Positions 17,031 to 25,124 of a stretch of 64,000 bases of DNA are shown piece by piece (positions within the stretch are counted from its first letter, which is position 1; every line of letters begins with the position of its first letter). The notes under the pieces are model-generated. The model did no database searches. It was not told the DNA's origin and saw only the letters and a program-made list of their open reading frames with translations. Location of the stretch: positions 1,358,135 to 1,422,134 of the forward strand of contig NZ_RDBL01000013.1 of the NCBI RefSeq assembly GCF_008042035.1, read 5' to 3'. The DNA is from Streptomyces sp. col6 (GTDB taxonomy: Bacteria; Actinomycetota; Actinomycetes; Streptomycetales; Streptomycetaceae). The translations under genes and the position numbers were made by a program.

Positions 17031-17606
17031 TCAGCCGGCCGCCTCCCTGCGGCGCGCGCGGTACGCGGCCACGTGCAGACGGTTACCGCAGGTGCGGCTG
17101 GAGCAGTAGCGCCGGGAGCGGTTGCGGGAGAGGTCGACGAAGGCGTGCCGGCAGTCCGGCGCCTCGCACCGCCGCAGCCGCTCCGTCTCGCCCGCCACGA
17201 TGATGAAGGCGAGGGCCATGCCGCAGTCGGCCGCCAGGTGGTCGGCGAGCGAGGCGTCCGGCGAGAAGTAGTGCACATGCCAGTCGTAGCCGTCGTGGGC
17301 GGTGAGCTGCGGCGTGGTGCCCGCGGCGGCCACCAGCGCGTTCACCAGTCCGGCCGCGGTCCGCGCGTCCTCGGCCGCGAAGACCTCGGCGAACCGGGCC
17401 CGTACGTCGTGCACGGCCCGCAGGTCCTTCTCGTCGAGCGTGCCGACCCCGCTCACCCGGTGGCGGACGGCGAACGCGTGCAGCGCCTCGATGTCGCCGA
17501 GACCGTCGGCGGGCGCCTCGCCCCCTTCCGGCTCGCTCTCCGGCGCGGTGTTCACCAGATCGACCACTACGTCGAGGGCGATCCGGGTGTCGTGGGGGAT
17601 CAGCAC
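17031..17606 (-). CDS. CGNR zinc-finger / ABATE-domain transcription regulator
   Basis: This 191-residue protein has an N-terminal ABATE domain and a C-terminal CGNR zinc finger at about 145-187. The finger has C-x4-C in RRCEAPDCRHAFVD and C-x4-C in RYCSSRTCGNRLHVAAYRAR, with the eponymous CGNR. Such proteins are putative DNA-binding, stress-linked regulators. GTG 17606 has GGGAG 8 bases upstream. A 20-bp inverted repeat lies about 135 bases upstream (17742-17787). Confidence 0.85.
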   Translation of the reverse strand: MLIPHDTRIALDVVVDLVNTAPESEPEGGEAPADGLGDIEALHAFAVRHRVSGVGTLDEKDLRAVHDVRARFAEVFAAEDARTAAGLVNALVAAAGTTPQLTAHDGYDWHVHYFSPDASLADHLAADCGMALAFIIVAGETERLRRCEAPDCRHAFVDLSRNRSRRYCSSRTCGNRLHVAAYRARRREAAG

Positions 17607-17741
17607 GCTTTCGCTCCCTGGCCTCCGGCGGGCGGGCGCCCGCCGATGCCGGTCGACTCTACTGGCTCGGCCGGGGCGCGCAGGGGTGTACGGGGGCGTG
17701 CGACGGCCTCGCGCGGGCGCCGGTGGCCGGGGCGCAACGCG

Positions 17742-17787
17742 ACCGGCGCCGGTCACCACGGTGGATTCCGTGGTCACCGGCGCCGGT
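17742..17787. repeat. 20-bp inverted repeat between ssgB and the CGNR gene
   Basis: Arms 17742-17761 and 17768-17787 are complementary at 19 of 20 positions around TGGATT. Each contains the self-palindrome ACCGGCGCCGGT. It could be a second terminator for ssgB or an operator for the CGNR gene. Confidence 0.6.
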
Positions 17788-17811
17788 GTCAGCCGTATGA
17801 GGTTGTCCGCG

Positions 17812-17842
17812 CGACGCCGTCTCCCCGAGTCGGACGGCGTCG
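17812..17842 (-). terminator. ssgB terminator
   Basis: CGACGCCGTC (17812-17821) pairs with GACGGCGTCG (17833-17842), 10 bases perfect, starting 19 bases after the ssgB stop on the minus strand. Confidence 0.65.
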
Positions 17843-17860
17843 TGCAGCTCTCGGCCTGGC

Positions 17861-18274
17861 TCAGCTCTCGGCCAGGATGTGTGAGAGCTCCGTATCGAGG
17901 TCGAAGTGGCGGTGTTCGGTGCCCGGTGGAACCGCGGCGTCGGTCCGCTTCAGGAACGACTCCAGGGCCCGTGCCGGGGCCTCGAGCAGTGCTTCGCCCT
18001 CTGGGGAGCTCAGCGCGATGCAGACGACGCCCTGGCCGTGACTACGGGATGGCCAGACGCGTACGTCTCCGGTGCCGGTGGGCCGGTGCAGCCCCTCGGC
18101 AAGGAGGTCACGGGCGAAAACCCACTCGACCGTCTCCTCCGCTCCGGTGTGGAAGGTGGCGTGCACGGCATACGGATCGGCCGTGTCATACCGCAGGCCC
18201 GCGGGTACAGGCAGTGAGGACTCGCTCGACACAACGAGGCGCAGGTGCAGCTCGCAGCTGACCGTGGTGTTCAT
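17861..18274 (-). CDS. ssgB: Sporulation-specific cell-division activator SsgB
   Basis: This 137-residue protein is recognised directly from its sequence (MNTTVSCELHLRLVVSSESS, then DPYAVHATFHTGAEETVEWV, and ending ELSHILAES). In established work SsgB recruits FtsZ to future septum sites in aerial hyphae and is required for sporulation; it is extremely conserved within Streptomyces. Length matches the family exactly. GAAAGG precedes ATG 18274. It is divergent from the PGPGW membrane-protein gene. In S. coelicolor it is reported to depend on sigma-H; I see no unambiguous sigma-H promoter, although GTTTAC near 18360-18355 might be part of one. Confidence 0.97.
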   Translation of the reverse strand: MNTTVSCELHLRLVVSSESSLPVPAGLRYDTADPYAVHATFHTGAEETVEWVFARDLLAEGLHRPTGTGDVRVWPSRSHGQGVVCIALSSPEGEALLEAPARALESFLKRTDAAVPPGTEHRHFDLDTELSHILAES

Positions 18275-18335
18275 AAGCGCCAGGGCCTTTCGCTCAGTGT
18301 GCGCTCGGGGATTCGCACGTCGGCGAAATCGACAT

Positions 18336-18350
18336 GCCACCTACGGTGGC
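18336..18350. promoter_or_regulatory. Palindrome in the ssgB upstream region
   Basis: GCCACC (18336-18341), TAC, GGTGGC (18345-18350) lies 62 bases upstream of the ssgB ATG. Position and symmetry suit an operator; the binding protein is unknown. Confidence 0.3.
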
Positions 18351-18427
18351 GTTGTAAACCCCTCTGACCTTTTTGTGATGCTTCAGGTAGCTCGTACAGC
18401 GGTGTGTAACTTTGCGTCATGCGCCCA

Positions 18428-18457
18428 TTCCAGTGACGCGGGACGGTCCGGTAGGTT
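18428..18457 (+). promoter_or_regulatory. Candidate leaderless promoter for the PGPGW gene
   Basis: TTCCAG (18428-18433) and TAGGTT (18452-18457) are 18 bases apart. The -10 ends 6 bases before ATG 18464, so transcription would start at or next to the start codon. Confidence 0.5.
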
Positions 18458-18463
18458 GAGTCC

Positions 18464-18955
18464 ATGAACGCGGAGAGTGACGAGCGGGACGGTGCCGCCG
18501 CAGCGGCTGAACCGGCTTCCGCCGCGGGGGAAGCCCCCCGCGATGCGACGGGGGACGTCATACAGGGAGTGACCAAGGAGGACCCGGGGCTCGGCTCCAG
18601 AGCGCCCGGCTTCATCAAGGCCTCCAGAGCCCTCCACCTGAGCTGGCAGGTCGGCGTCTTCGTGGTCGGCCTCGCCGTCGTGGTGGCCGGCATCATCATG
18701 CTGCCGCTGCCGGGCCCCGGCTGGCTGGTGATCTTCGGCGGCATGGCGATCTGGGCGACCGAGTTCGTCTGGGCCCAGCTGGTGCTGCGCTGGACCCGGC
18801 GCAAGGTCACCGAGGCCGCCCAGCGGGCGCTCGACCCCAAGGTCCGGCGGCGCAACATCACCCTCACGGTGATCGGGCTCGTGATCATCGCGGTGCTCGT
18901 CGGGATCTACGTCTGGAAGTTCGGGATCGTCATGCCGTGGAAGATCCACGAGTGA
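18464..18955 (+). CDS. TIGR02611-type PGPGW membrane protein
   Basis: A 163-residue protein with an acidic/Ala-rich disordered N-terminus (1-50). Two helices at about 61-105 carry the family signature LPLPGPGWLVIFGG, and a last helix lies at 132-150 (ITLTVIGLVIIAVLVGIYVW). Function is unknown in the family. No ribosome site precedes ATG 18464, consistent with a leaderless mRNA. A tRNA gene follows on the same strand. Confidence 0.85.
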   Translation: MNAESDERDGAAAAAEPASAAGEAPRDATGDVIQGVTKEDPGLGSRAPGFIKASRALHLSWQVGVFVVGLAVVVAGIIMLPLPGPGWLVIFGGMAIWATEFVWAQLVLRWTRRKVTEAAQRALDPKVRRRNITLTVIGLVIIAVLVGIYVWKFGIVMPWKIHE

Positions 18956-19009
18956 CCCAAGAGATGGTCGGGGGCGCCGCTGACATGGGGTAACGTATGC
19001 AGCGCACCC

Positions 19010-19081
19010 GGGCGATTAGCTCAGTGGGAGAGCGCTTCGTTCACACCGAAGAGGTCACTGGTTCGAACCCAGTATCGCCCA
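19010..19081 (+). tRNA. tRNA-Val(CAC), copy 1
   Basis: A 72-base gene: acceptor GGGCGAT/ATCGCCC, anticodon stem-loop CTTCGTTCACACCGAAG (CAC), T-arm CTGGTTCGAACCCAG, no encoded CCA. Identical to the gene at 22194. Confidence 0.96.
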
Positions 19082-19088
19082 CCCCGGA

Positions 19089-19127
19089 CCGACGGCCCGG
19101 AAGCTTCCAGAGCTTCCGGGCCGTCGG
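19089..19127. terminator. 16-bp hairpin after tRNA-Val
   Basis: Arms 19089-19104 (CCGACGGCCCGGAAGC) and 19112-19127 pair perfectly with a 7-base loop. It serves the tRNA and the convergent membrane-protein gene that ends at 19144. Confidence 0.8.
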
Positions 19128-19143
19128 CGTTCCCGCTGTCACC

Positions 19144-21624
19144 TCACCGCATCCGCCCCAGCGCGTCCTTCAGCCGGCGGGCGTCGCGCAGCCGCTTCTC
19201 GTACGTCGCCCCCACCGCGAGCAGCAGCACCCCGGCCAGCGCCGGGGCCACCCACCGCGGCAGCGCACCCGCCACCTGCACCACGTACGGCGCCAGCTCG
19301 TGCAGCGCGTCCAGCGCCAGCACCACGCCGCCCAGCACCAGCAGCGCCTGCAGCCGCAGCCGCGCACCCACCAGCGTGACCACCAGGGCCGCCACCCCCA
19401 GCAGCAGCGGACGCGTCCAGTGCGGGTCCGTCCAGGCCGCGCCCAGCGACGGCACCAATGTCACCGCGAGACCCGCCCCGTACGCCGTCCACGAGGAGGC
19501 CGACGGGTCGCGGCGCCGGCGCAGCATCCCGACCACCAGCGCCGGCACGGTCACCGGCAGGGTGTACGCCTCCGGAGCCGACACCCCCGACAGCGAGAGC
19601 CGCACCCACGCCGCCAGGACGAACAGCCCCGTCGCCAGGTACCCGGCGAGCGGACGACGCTCCTCGCGCAGTGCCGTCCCCGCCGCCAGCACCCCGCACA
19701 GCGCCAGCACCAGGGCCAGGAAGCGCGCGTCGCCCGCCGCCGTCGCCACGGCCACCGCACCCGCCACCGCACCGGTCACCTCGACCGGCAGCGCCACCGG
19801 GTGACCCTTCAGCCGGGCGCCCACCAGCACCGTCACCGCCGGGACGGCCAGCAGCAGCGGAGCCGACTCGTACGCCGTGAACCCCAGCGAGGACCCCAGC
19901 GCCGCCATCGGCACCACGGCACACACCACGGCCGCGCACGCCGACGCCCGCACCGCCCCCGCCGAGGCGCCTTCCCGCCCGTCCAGGGCGACCGCGAGCC
20001 CGGCGAACACCGCCACCAGCAGACCGAACGCCGTGTACGTGGCCGCCTCCGTCGCCAGGGACAGCAGCCCGGCACCCACCGCACCGGCCGCCCCGACCAC
20101 CCCGGCCGTCACCGCCACGCCCCGCGCGCCGGCCCGCAGCCCGCCCACCGCGAGGCCGAACGCCGCCACCATCAGCACGAGCTGCGTCGCGAGGGCCGCC
20201 GCGAAGGACAGGTCCAGCGCCGCCGGCAGCACCATCAGCCCCGCCCAGCCCAGCACGACCGCCGCCGAGCCCGCCGCACCGCGCCAGGCCGGCCCGGGGG
20301 CCGCCGCCCCGGCCCACCCGACCAGGCCCTCCCACCACCGGTACGCGGCACCGAGCGCCGCGGCCACCAGCAACAGCACCACCGGGGCGTAGGTCATCTC
20401 CGCCCACGGCAGATCCGTCGCGCCCACCGCGCCCCGGGCACCGTCGCGCGGAACGCCCGACCACAGCCCGCCCAGCCGCGACACCGGACCCGCCGCGACC
20501 ACCGTCACCATGGGCAGCGAGACCAGCACCGCACCCGCCGTCACCACGCCCGAGGCCCACACCAGCCCGCGCGCCGCCACCCCCAGCGGAGCGCGTACGC
20601 CGGTGAGCAGCGCCCCGCCGCACAGCAGGTACACCAGCACCGTCCAGCCGTCCGGCACCCCGGCGGCGGCCACCCCGCCCACCGCCGCCACGGCCGCCAG
20701 ACCGGCCACCAGGCCACCGGCCACCGCGAACGGCCCCGGAGCCGTACGGGCGCCGGTCAGAGCGAGCGCCGCACCGGCCAGCAGCAGCGCCCCCGGCGCC
20801 ACCGCGCCCGCCGGCCCGGACGCCGACATCGACTCCACCAGCGCCACCAGCAGTCCGGCCCCGCCCGTCACACACAGAGCGGCGAACGCCGTGACCCGTA
20901 CCGAGGCCCGCCCGGCCCGCAGCGCCACCACGCCGTCCAGCGCGGCCGTCACCAGCAGGGCGGCGGCGAACCACAGCGGACCGGCACCCGCCGCCCATGC
21001 CCACAGCACCAGCGGCAGCTGCGCGGTGAACACCGCGAGCGGCAACGGCAGCCGCAGCCGGTCCAGGAGCAGCCCGTAGGCCGCCCACAGCACCGCGAGC
21101 ACCGTCGCGGCCGTCGCCGTGTAACCGGCACCGTCCGCGTCCGGCATCGCCACCTCGTGGACCGCGTACGCGTCGAGCACCATCAGCACCGAGGCCAGCG
21201 CCGCCAGCGCCTCGGCCGTGGCGGACAGCCCCCGCCGCAGCAGCGTCGCCGGCGCGACCAGCGCCCCGGCCGTCACAGCGGTCAGGACCGCGCTGCGCCC
21301 GCCGATCCCCATGTCGCCCCAGCTCACCAGGGTGAACGCAAGCGCGGCGACCGTCAGCAGCAGCCCGCCGAGGACGAGCAGCACGTTCTGCGCACCGCGC
21401 GCGGGAGCCGGGGGAACCGGCGGGCCGAACACTCCGGCGGCCTGCCCCTGTCCCCGAGGCGCCGTCCACGGGCCCGGCGCGGCGGCAGGCGGTGCGGTGA
21501 CGGTGCTCAGCGCCTGCACCAGCCAGGCGCGTCGGGTCAGCAGCTGGGACCGGCGGGCGTCCAGCCAGGCCAGTTCACGGTCGAGGATCGCCAATTCCTC
21601 GGCGGGCGGCGGCACATGTTCCAT
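19144..21624 (-). CDS. Large polytopic membrane protein, Streptomyces conserved
   Basis: About 826 residues. A soluble N-terminus (MEHVPPPAEELAILDRELAW..RRSQLLTRRAWL) looks like a short coiled coil. It is followed by a very long run of hydrophobic helices rich in Ala, Val and Leu, more than 15 by eye, and a basic C-terminus (KRLRDARRLKDALGRMR). There is no transporter signature that I can recognise. I prefer ATG 21624 because it starts the conserved-looking coiled coil; ATG 21660 is in frame, but neither has a good ribosome site. It is divergent from the SRPBCC gene across a perfect palindrome. Confidence 0.8.
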   Translation of the reverse strand: MEHVPPPAEELAILDRELAWLDARRSQLLTRRAWLVQALSTVTAPPAAAPGPWTAPRGQGQAAGVFGPPVPPAPARGAQNVLLVLGGLLLTVAALAFTLVSWGDMGIGGRSAVLTAVTAGALVAPATLLRRGLSATAEALAALASVLMVLDAYAVHEVAMPDADGAGYTATAATVLAVLWAAYGLLLDRLRLPLPLAVFTAQLPLVLWAWAAGAGPLWFAAALLVTAALDGVVALRAGRASVRVTAFAALCVTGGAGLLVALVESMSASGPAGAVAPGALLLAGAALALTGARTAPGPFAVAGGLVAGLAAVAAVGGVAAAGVPDGWTVLVYLLCGGALLTGVRAPLGVAARGLVWASGVVTAGAVLVSLPMVTVVAAGPVSRLGGLWSGVPRDGARGAVGATDLPWAEMTYAPVVLLLVAAALGAAYRWWEGLVGWAGAAAPGPAWRGAAGSAAVVLGWAGLMVLPAALDLSFAAALATQLVLMVAAFGLAVGGLRAGARGVAVTAGVVGAAGAVGAGLLSLATEAATYTAFGLLVAVFAGLAVALDGREGASAGAVRASACAAVVCAVVPMAALGSSLGFTAYESAPLLLAVPAVTVLVGARLKGHPVALPVEVTGAVAGAVAVATAAGDARFLALVLALCGVLAAGTALREERRPLAGYLATGLFVLAAWVRLSLSGVSAPEAYTLPVTVPALVVGMLRRRRDPSASSWTAYGAGLAVTLVPSLGAAWTDPHWTRPLLLGVAALVVTLVGARLRLQALLVLGGVVLALDALHELAPYVVQVAGALPRWVAPALAGVLLLAVGATYEKRLRDARRLKDALGRMR

Positions 21625-21667
21625 GGAAGCGAGTGTGCTGCGCGCCACGCCGGCGGACATGCGCGCA

Positions 21668-21693
21668 CGTACTCAGATCCCCGCCTGAGTACG
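21668..21693. promoter_or_regulatory. Perfect palindrome between divergent genes
   Basis: CGTACTCAG (21668-21676) and CTGAGTACG (21685-21693) around 8 bases. It sits 15 bases before the SRPBCC start and just upstream of the membrane-protein start, a natural place for a shared operator. Confidence 0.5.
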
Positions 21694-21707
21694 AGCATCC
21701 TGAGGAA

Positions 21708-22154
21708 ATGAACTGGAACCACTACCGATTCGTCAGCGTGTGGGAGCTTCCCGCACCGCCCGGCGCCGTCTACGCACAGCTCGAACGCGTCGAGGACTAC
21801 CCGCTCTGGTGGCCGCAGGTCCGCGAGGCCGGCCGGTCGGACGACGGTTCCGGCACCACCCGCATCCGCTCCGTCCTCCCGTACGACCTCGTCACCACCG
21901 TGCGCGAGCGACGGCGGGACCCGGCGAACGGCATTCTCGAAGCAGGCCTCGTCGGCGACCTCGACGGCTGGGCCCGCTGGACGGTCACCGCGTACGGCCC
22001 CGGCACCCGCGTCGTGTACGAGCAGGAGGTCGAGGTACGCAGGACACTGATACGGGTCCTCGCGCTGCCGTGCCGGCCGGTGTTCCGCGTCAACCACGCC
22101 CTGATGATGCGGGCCGGGCGGCGAGGGCTCGCGGCCCGGCTGCAAGCGGTTTGA
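21708..22154 (+). CDS. SRPBCC-fold (polyketide cyclase/dehydrase-like) protein
   Basis: This 148-residue protein has the START/Bet v1 pattern: W-x-L-P-A-P-P-G-A-V-Y near the N-terminus, then VEDYPLWWPQV, beta strands DLDGWARWTVTAYGPGTRVVYEQEV, and a long C-terminal helix (NHALMMRAGRRGL). The fold binds a hydrophobic ligand; no catalytic role can be assigned. TGAGGAA precedes ATG 21708. Its stop codon overlaps the -35 of the next tRNA promoter. Confidence 0.85.
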   Translation: MNWNHYRFVSVWELPAPPGAVYAQLERVEDYPLWWPQVREAGRSDDGSGTTRIRSVLPYDLVTTVRERRRDPANGILEAGLVGDLDGWARWTVTAYGPGTRVVYEQEVEVRRTLIRVLALPCRPVFRVNHALMMRAGRRGLAARLQAV

Positions 22155-22180
22155 ACCACGGCCGTCCGGCCCTGTATGGT
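22151..22180 (+). promoter_or_regulatory. tRNA-Val promoter overlapping the SRPBCC stop codon
   Basis: TTGAAC (22151-22156), an 18-base spacer and TATGGT (22175-22180) lie 13 bases before the tRNA. The TGA of the upstream gene is inside the -35 hexamer. Confidence 0.65.
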
Positions 22181-22193
22181 TCAACCCGTTCCC

Positions 22194-22265
22194 GGGCGAT
22201 TAGCTCAGTGGGAGAGCGCTTCGTTCACACCGAAGAGGTCACTGGTTCGAACCCAGTATCGCCCA
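22194..22265 (+). tRNA. tRNA-Val(CAC), copy 2
   Basis: Identical over all 72 bases to the gene at 19010: GGGCGAT/ATCGCCC acceptor, CAC anticodon, no encoded CCA. Confidence 0.96.
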
Positions 22266-22273
22266 CCCCGGGA

Positions 22274-22310
22274 GAAGCCGGTCCGTCAGCACCACCGACG
22301 GACCGGCTTC
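22274..22310. terminator. 14-bp hairpin after tRNA-Val copy 2
   Basis: GAAGCCGGTCCGTC (22274-22287) pairs perfectly with GACGGACCGGCTTC (22297-22310), 9-base loop. It lies between the tRNA and the convergent exonuclease gene. Confidence 0.8.
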
Positions 22311-22335
22311 CGTGTATCCGGCTGCGCCTGCCCCG

Positions 22336-23061
22336 TCACGCGGCCGTACGCAGCTCCGGACGCAGCGGCCAGGCAGGGTCCACCGTCTCCGGTGTCCCGC
22401 TGCGCGCGAACCACGCCTGGAGCCCCCGCGCCTGCGCGGCGTGCCACACCGCCTGGAGCGTGTGCAGCTCCGCCGGCGTCAGCCGTTCCAGGCGCGCGGT
22501 GAACCGGCGGCCCACCGCCCGGACCAGCTCCAGCGAGGCCGCCGCGTCCGCCGCCGCGTCATGCGCCCCGTCCAGCAGCACCCCGTACAGCTCGCACAGG
22601 TCCGTGAGCGTGCGCCGGCCCTTGCGGTAGCGGTCCAGATGCTTGTCCAGCACCCGGGGGTCGAGCACGCACAGCGGCGACGCCTCCAGATACGCGCCCA
22701 GCGACGACGCGCGATGCCGCTTCAACTCCCGGTCCAGCAGCGTCAGGTCGAACGGCGCGTTCATCACCACCAGCGGCCGGCCCGCCGCGCTCTGCTCCGC
22801 CAGCGCGCGGGCCATCTCCTCCACCGCAGGCGCCGGCCAGCGGCCGTTGCGCTGCAGATGGTCGTCGGTCAGCCCGTGGATCTCCGTCGCGCCCGGGGGA
22901 ACCGGCACCCCGGGATTCACCAGCCAGCGGGTGACGCGCACCGGGCCGTCGGCCCGGTCCTGGACGACGAGGGCGGCCGAAACGATCCGGTCCTCCTCGA
23001 CGTTCACACCCGTCGTCTCCGTGTCGAATGCGGCCATCGGCCCTTCGTACCAATGAGTCAT
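22336..23061 (-). CDS. DEDDh 3'-5' exonuclease (DNA polymerase III epsilon-like)
   Basis: A 241-residue exonuclease. Exo I is FDTETTG with Asp13 and Glu15, exo II is NAPFDLTLLDREL, and exo III is DGAHDAAADAAAS with the His and Asp of the DEDDh set. All metal ligands are present. There is no polymerase-subunit extension, so it is a stand-alone proofreading, repair or RNA-trimming enzyme. GAGGAG lies before ATG 23061. Confidence 0.9.
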   Translation of the reverse strand: MTHWYEGPMAAFDTETTGVNVEEDRIVSAALVVQDRADGPVRVTRWLVNPGVPVPPGATEIHGLTDDHLQRNGRWPAPAVEEMARALAEQSAAGRPLVVMNAPFDLTLLDRELKRHRASSLGAYLEASPLCVLDPRVLDKHLDRYRKGRRTLTDLCELYGVLLDGAHDAAADAAASLELVRAVGRRFTARLERLTPAELHTLQAVWHAAQARGLQAWFARSGTPETVDPAWPLRPELRTAA

Positions 23062-23249
23062 CCCCGAACTCCTCGCGCACGCACGGCAGATGGCGTGGTA
23101 CCCCTGCCCGGTTCGGTGATACCCGCACCCTTTGCCTGATACGCCGTTTGGCGGCGCCCCCGTGCGGTGACAACACAAGTACCGGCGGCGCGAGTTGACC
23201 GACCGGACCCCTCATCCCCATTGGTACGGCCCGGAAGGCTTACGGAGCC

Positions 23250-23816
23250 ATGGCGCTCGCGCAGCCCGAACCGAGCGGGCTGCTGCCCCAGCGGACCGCA
23301 CCGCTGCGCGGCGCACTCGCCACCACCGCCTGCATGGAGACCCTCCAGGTGGGCTACCTGCACGCCGTCGCCGCCGCGGCGGGCTGCTCGCTGTCGCAGC
23401 CCTTCCCCGACAACGGCATCGACTGGCACGTCAGCCACGGCGCCCCCGGCCATGTCGTCGACGACGAGGTGACCATCAAGGTCCAGCTGAAGTGCACCTA
23501 CCAGATACCGCCCCGGCCGCCCGGCCGGACCTTCTCCTTCACGCTGGACAACGCCCATCTCGTGAAGCTCGCCCGGACGCCCGTCTCGGTGCACAAGATC
23601 CTGGTCGTGATGCTCGTACCGCGCAGCCAGGACGACTGGCTGCGCGCCGGGCCCGACAGCCTCGACCTGCGGCACTGCTGTTACTGGACCAACCTGGCCG
23701 GCCACCCCGTGACCGGCCGCCACCGGACCACCGTGCGGCTCATGACCTCCTGCGTCTTCGACGACCGGGCGCTCTGCGAGATCATGACCCGCGTCGGGGC
23801 GGGAGGGAGACCCTGA
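23250..23816 (+). CDS. DUF4365-domain protein, possible PD-(D/E)XK nuclease fold
   Basis: A 188-residue protein whose core (about 30-130) matches the DUF4365 pattern: a helix ETLQVGYLHAVAAAAGCSLS, then the strand-turn NGIDWHV and the strand EVTIKVQLKCTY. A G-x-D followed by Q-x-K on the next strand is the layout of PD-(D/E)XK nucleases, so nuclease ancestry is inferred. A later Cys-rich stretch (RHCCYW) is unexplained. It is translationally coupled to the next gene (TGATG). Confidence 0.75.
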   Translation: MALAQPEPSGLLPQRTAPLRGALATTACMETLQVGYLHAVAAAAGCSLSQPFPDNGIDWHVSHGAPGHVVDDEVTIKVQLKCTYQIPPRPPGRTFSFTLDNAHLVKLARTPVSVHKILVVMLVPRSQDDWLRAGPDSLDLRHCCYWTNLAGHPVTGRHRTTVRLMTSCVFDDRALCEIMTRVGAGGRP

Positions 23817-25021
23817 TGCACGAGTCCGTCAGCCGGCCCGATTCCGTACGCCTCCAAGGCGAGGCCCCGGCACCGTCCTCGTCCCTGCCCGACCCGGCCC
23901 GCGTCGACCCCGCCGTGCTCGGCGCCCTGCTCGCCCGGCACGGCTGGCAGCGGCGCGGCGGGAGCGGCGGCTCCTACAGCCGCTGGACGCCGCCCGGCGG
24001 CACCGCAGGTCTGCTCGTGCCCCACACCAGGACCTTCCCCGACAGCGAGGACCTGCTGAGCGAGGCCCTGACCTCACTCGCCCGCAGCGCCACCCCCTCC
24101 GCCCGCGAGGTCCTGGTCGCCCTCGCCGTGCCCAGCGACGAGATCCGCTGGTGGCGCGAGGTCCCGGAACCGACCGCCGGAGCCGCCGACTGGCTCGGCG
24201 CGGAACAGCTCCACGGCGCGGCCCGGCAGATCCTGCTGGCCGGCGCCCTCGCCGTGCGCGGCCGGGCCGGCTACCACGGAGCCCGCCGCCGCAGGCGCGC
24301 CCTCGCCGCCCTCGGCCCCGTCCTCATCGGCCCCGCCCCCGGCGGCCGCACGCTCACCGCGTTCGTCCCCGTCGCACCGGGCCGCCCCGTCGCCGTACGC
24401 CTCCACCACGCCCTGCACGCCACCCGCGAGGCCGTCGACTACCAACGGGCGACCGGCGGCATGGAGGCCTTCGACAACGCCGTCGCGGCGGGCGTCAGCC
24501 GCGAGCTCACCGAGGCACTCGTCGCCCTCGTCCGGGGCTCGGAGGGCGCCGCGATCGCGCTCGACTGGGCGCCCGCCGCCGGAACGCCCGACGGCTGCCC
24601 CGCCCGCCCCGAGCCCGTCGAGTTCACCCCGGGCGACCTGCCCGCCCTGCGCCGCGCCGGTGCCCGCTACCTGCGCGACGAGCCCGCCGTCACCGTGCGG
24701 ATCACCGGCGCCGTCGTCCGGCTGCGCCGCTCCGGGCCGCGCGGGGCCGGGATCGTACGGCTGCGCGTGCTGGCGGGGGCCGAGGTGCCGCACGTCCGGA
24801 TCGAGCTGGACGAGGAGGCGTACCGGATAGCGGGCCAGGCCCATCTGGTCGGGCTGCCCGTACGGGTGGAGGGCCGGCTGGAGAGCCGGGGCGGCTTCCG
24901 GCGGCTGACCGGGGCCTCGCAGGTCGTCCCCGTGCAGGTGGACGACGAGGAGCGGGACCGGCTGATGAAGTCCCTCCAGGAGAACGTGGACTCGTTCGAA
25001 GAGGCGTGTGCGGGGGAGTAG
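23816..25021 (+). CDS. Hypothetical protein coupled to the DUF4365 gene (401 aa)
   Basis: Its ATG overlaps the TGA of the DUF4365 gene by one base, after GGGAGGGAGA, so the two are co-translated. The 401-residue product has no motif I can name. Residues 25-70 look globular (LGALLARHGWQRRGG), the middle is Ala/Arg-rich helical, and the last 100 residues are beta-rich (VTVRITGAVVRLRR, IRLRVLAG-like strands, RVEGRLESRGGFRRLTGAS), recalling an OB-like barrel. The tail is acidic. No signal peptide or membrane helix. It is probably a partner of the DUF4365 protein. Confidence 0.7.
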   Translation: MHESVSRPDSVRLQGEAPAPSSSLPDPARVDPAVLGALLARHGWQRRGGSGGSYSRWTPPGGTAGLLVPHTRTFPDSEDLLSEALTSLARSATPSAREVLVALAVPSDEIRWWREVPEPTAGAADWLGAEQLHGAARQILLAGALAVRGRAGYHGARRRRRALAALGPVLIGPAPGGRTLTAFVPVAPGRPVAVRLHHALHATREAVDYQRATGGMEAFDNAVAAGVSRELTEALVALVRGSEGAAIALDWAPAAGTPDGCPARPEPVEFTPGDLPALRRAGARYLRDEPAVTVRITGAVVRLRRSGPRGAGIVRLRVLAGAEVPHVRIELDEEAYRIAGQAHLVGLPVRVEGRLESRGGFRRLTGASQVVPVQVDDEERDRLMKSLQENVDSFEEACAGE

Positions 25022-25124
25022 GCGGGAAACCGGCCCTTTCGCATTGGGGGCCCTTGGCTCGGTACGATTCCCATGGCGTACGCAATACGAGTGCGAGCGC
25101 ATCCCCCTGAGTCAGGAGAGACCG

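Noticed and set aside
25022..25124. T-box leader before thrS
   Set aside because: The leader is about 100 bases with no T-box sequence or terminator/antiterminator pair. The same holds for hisS and alaS.
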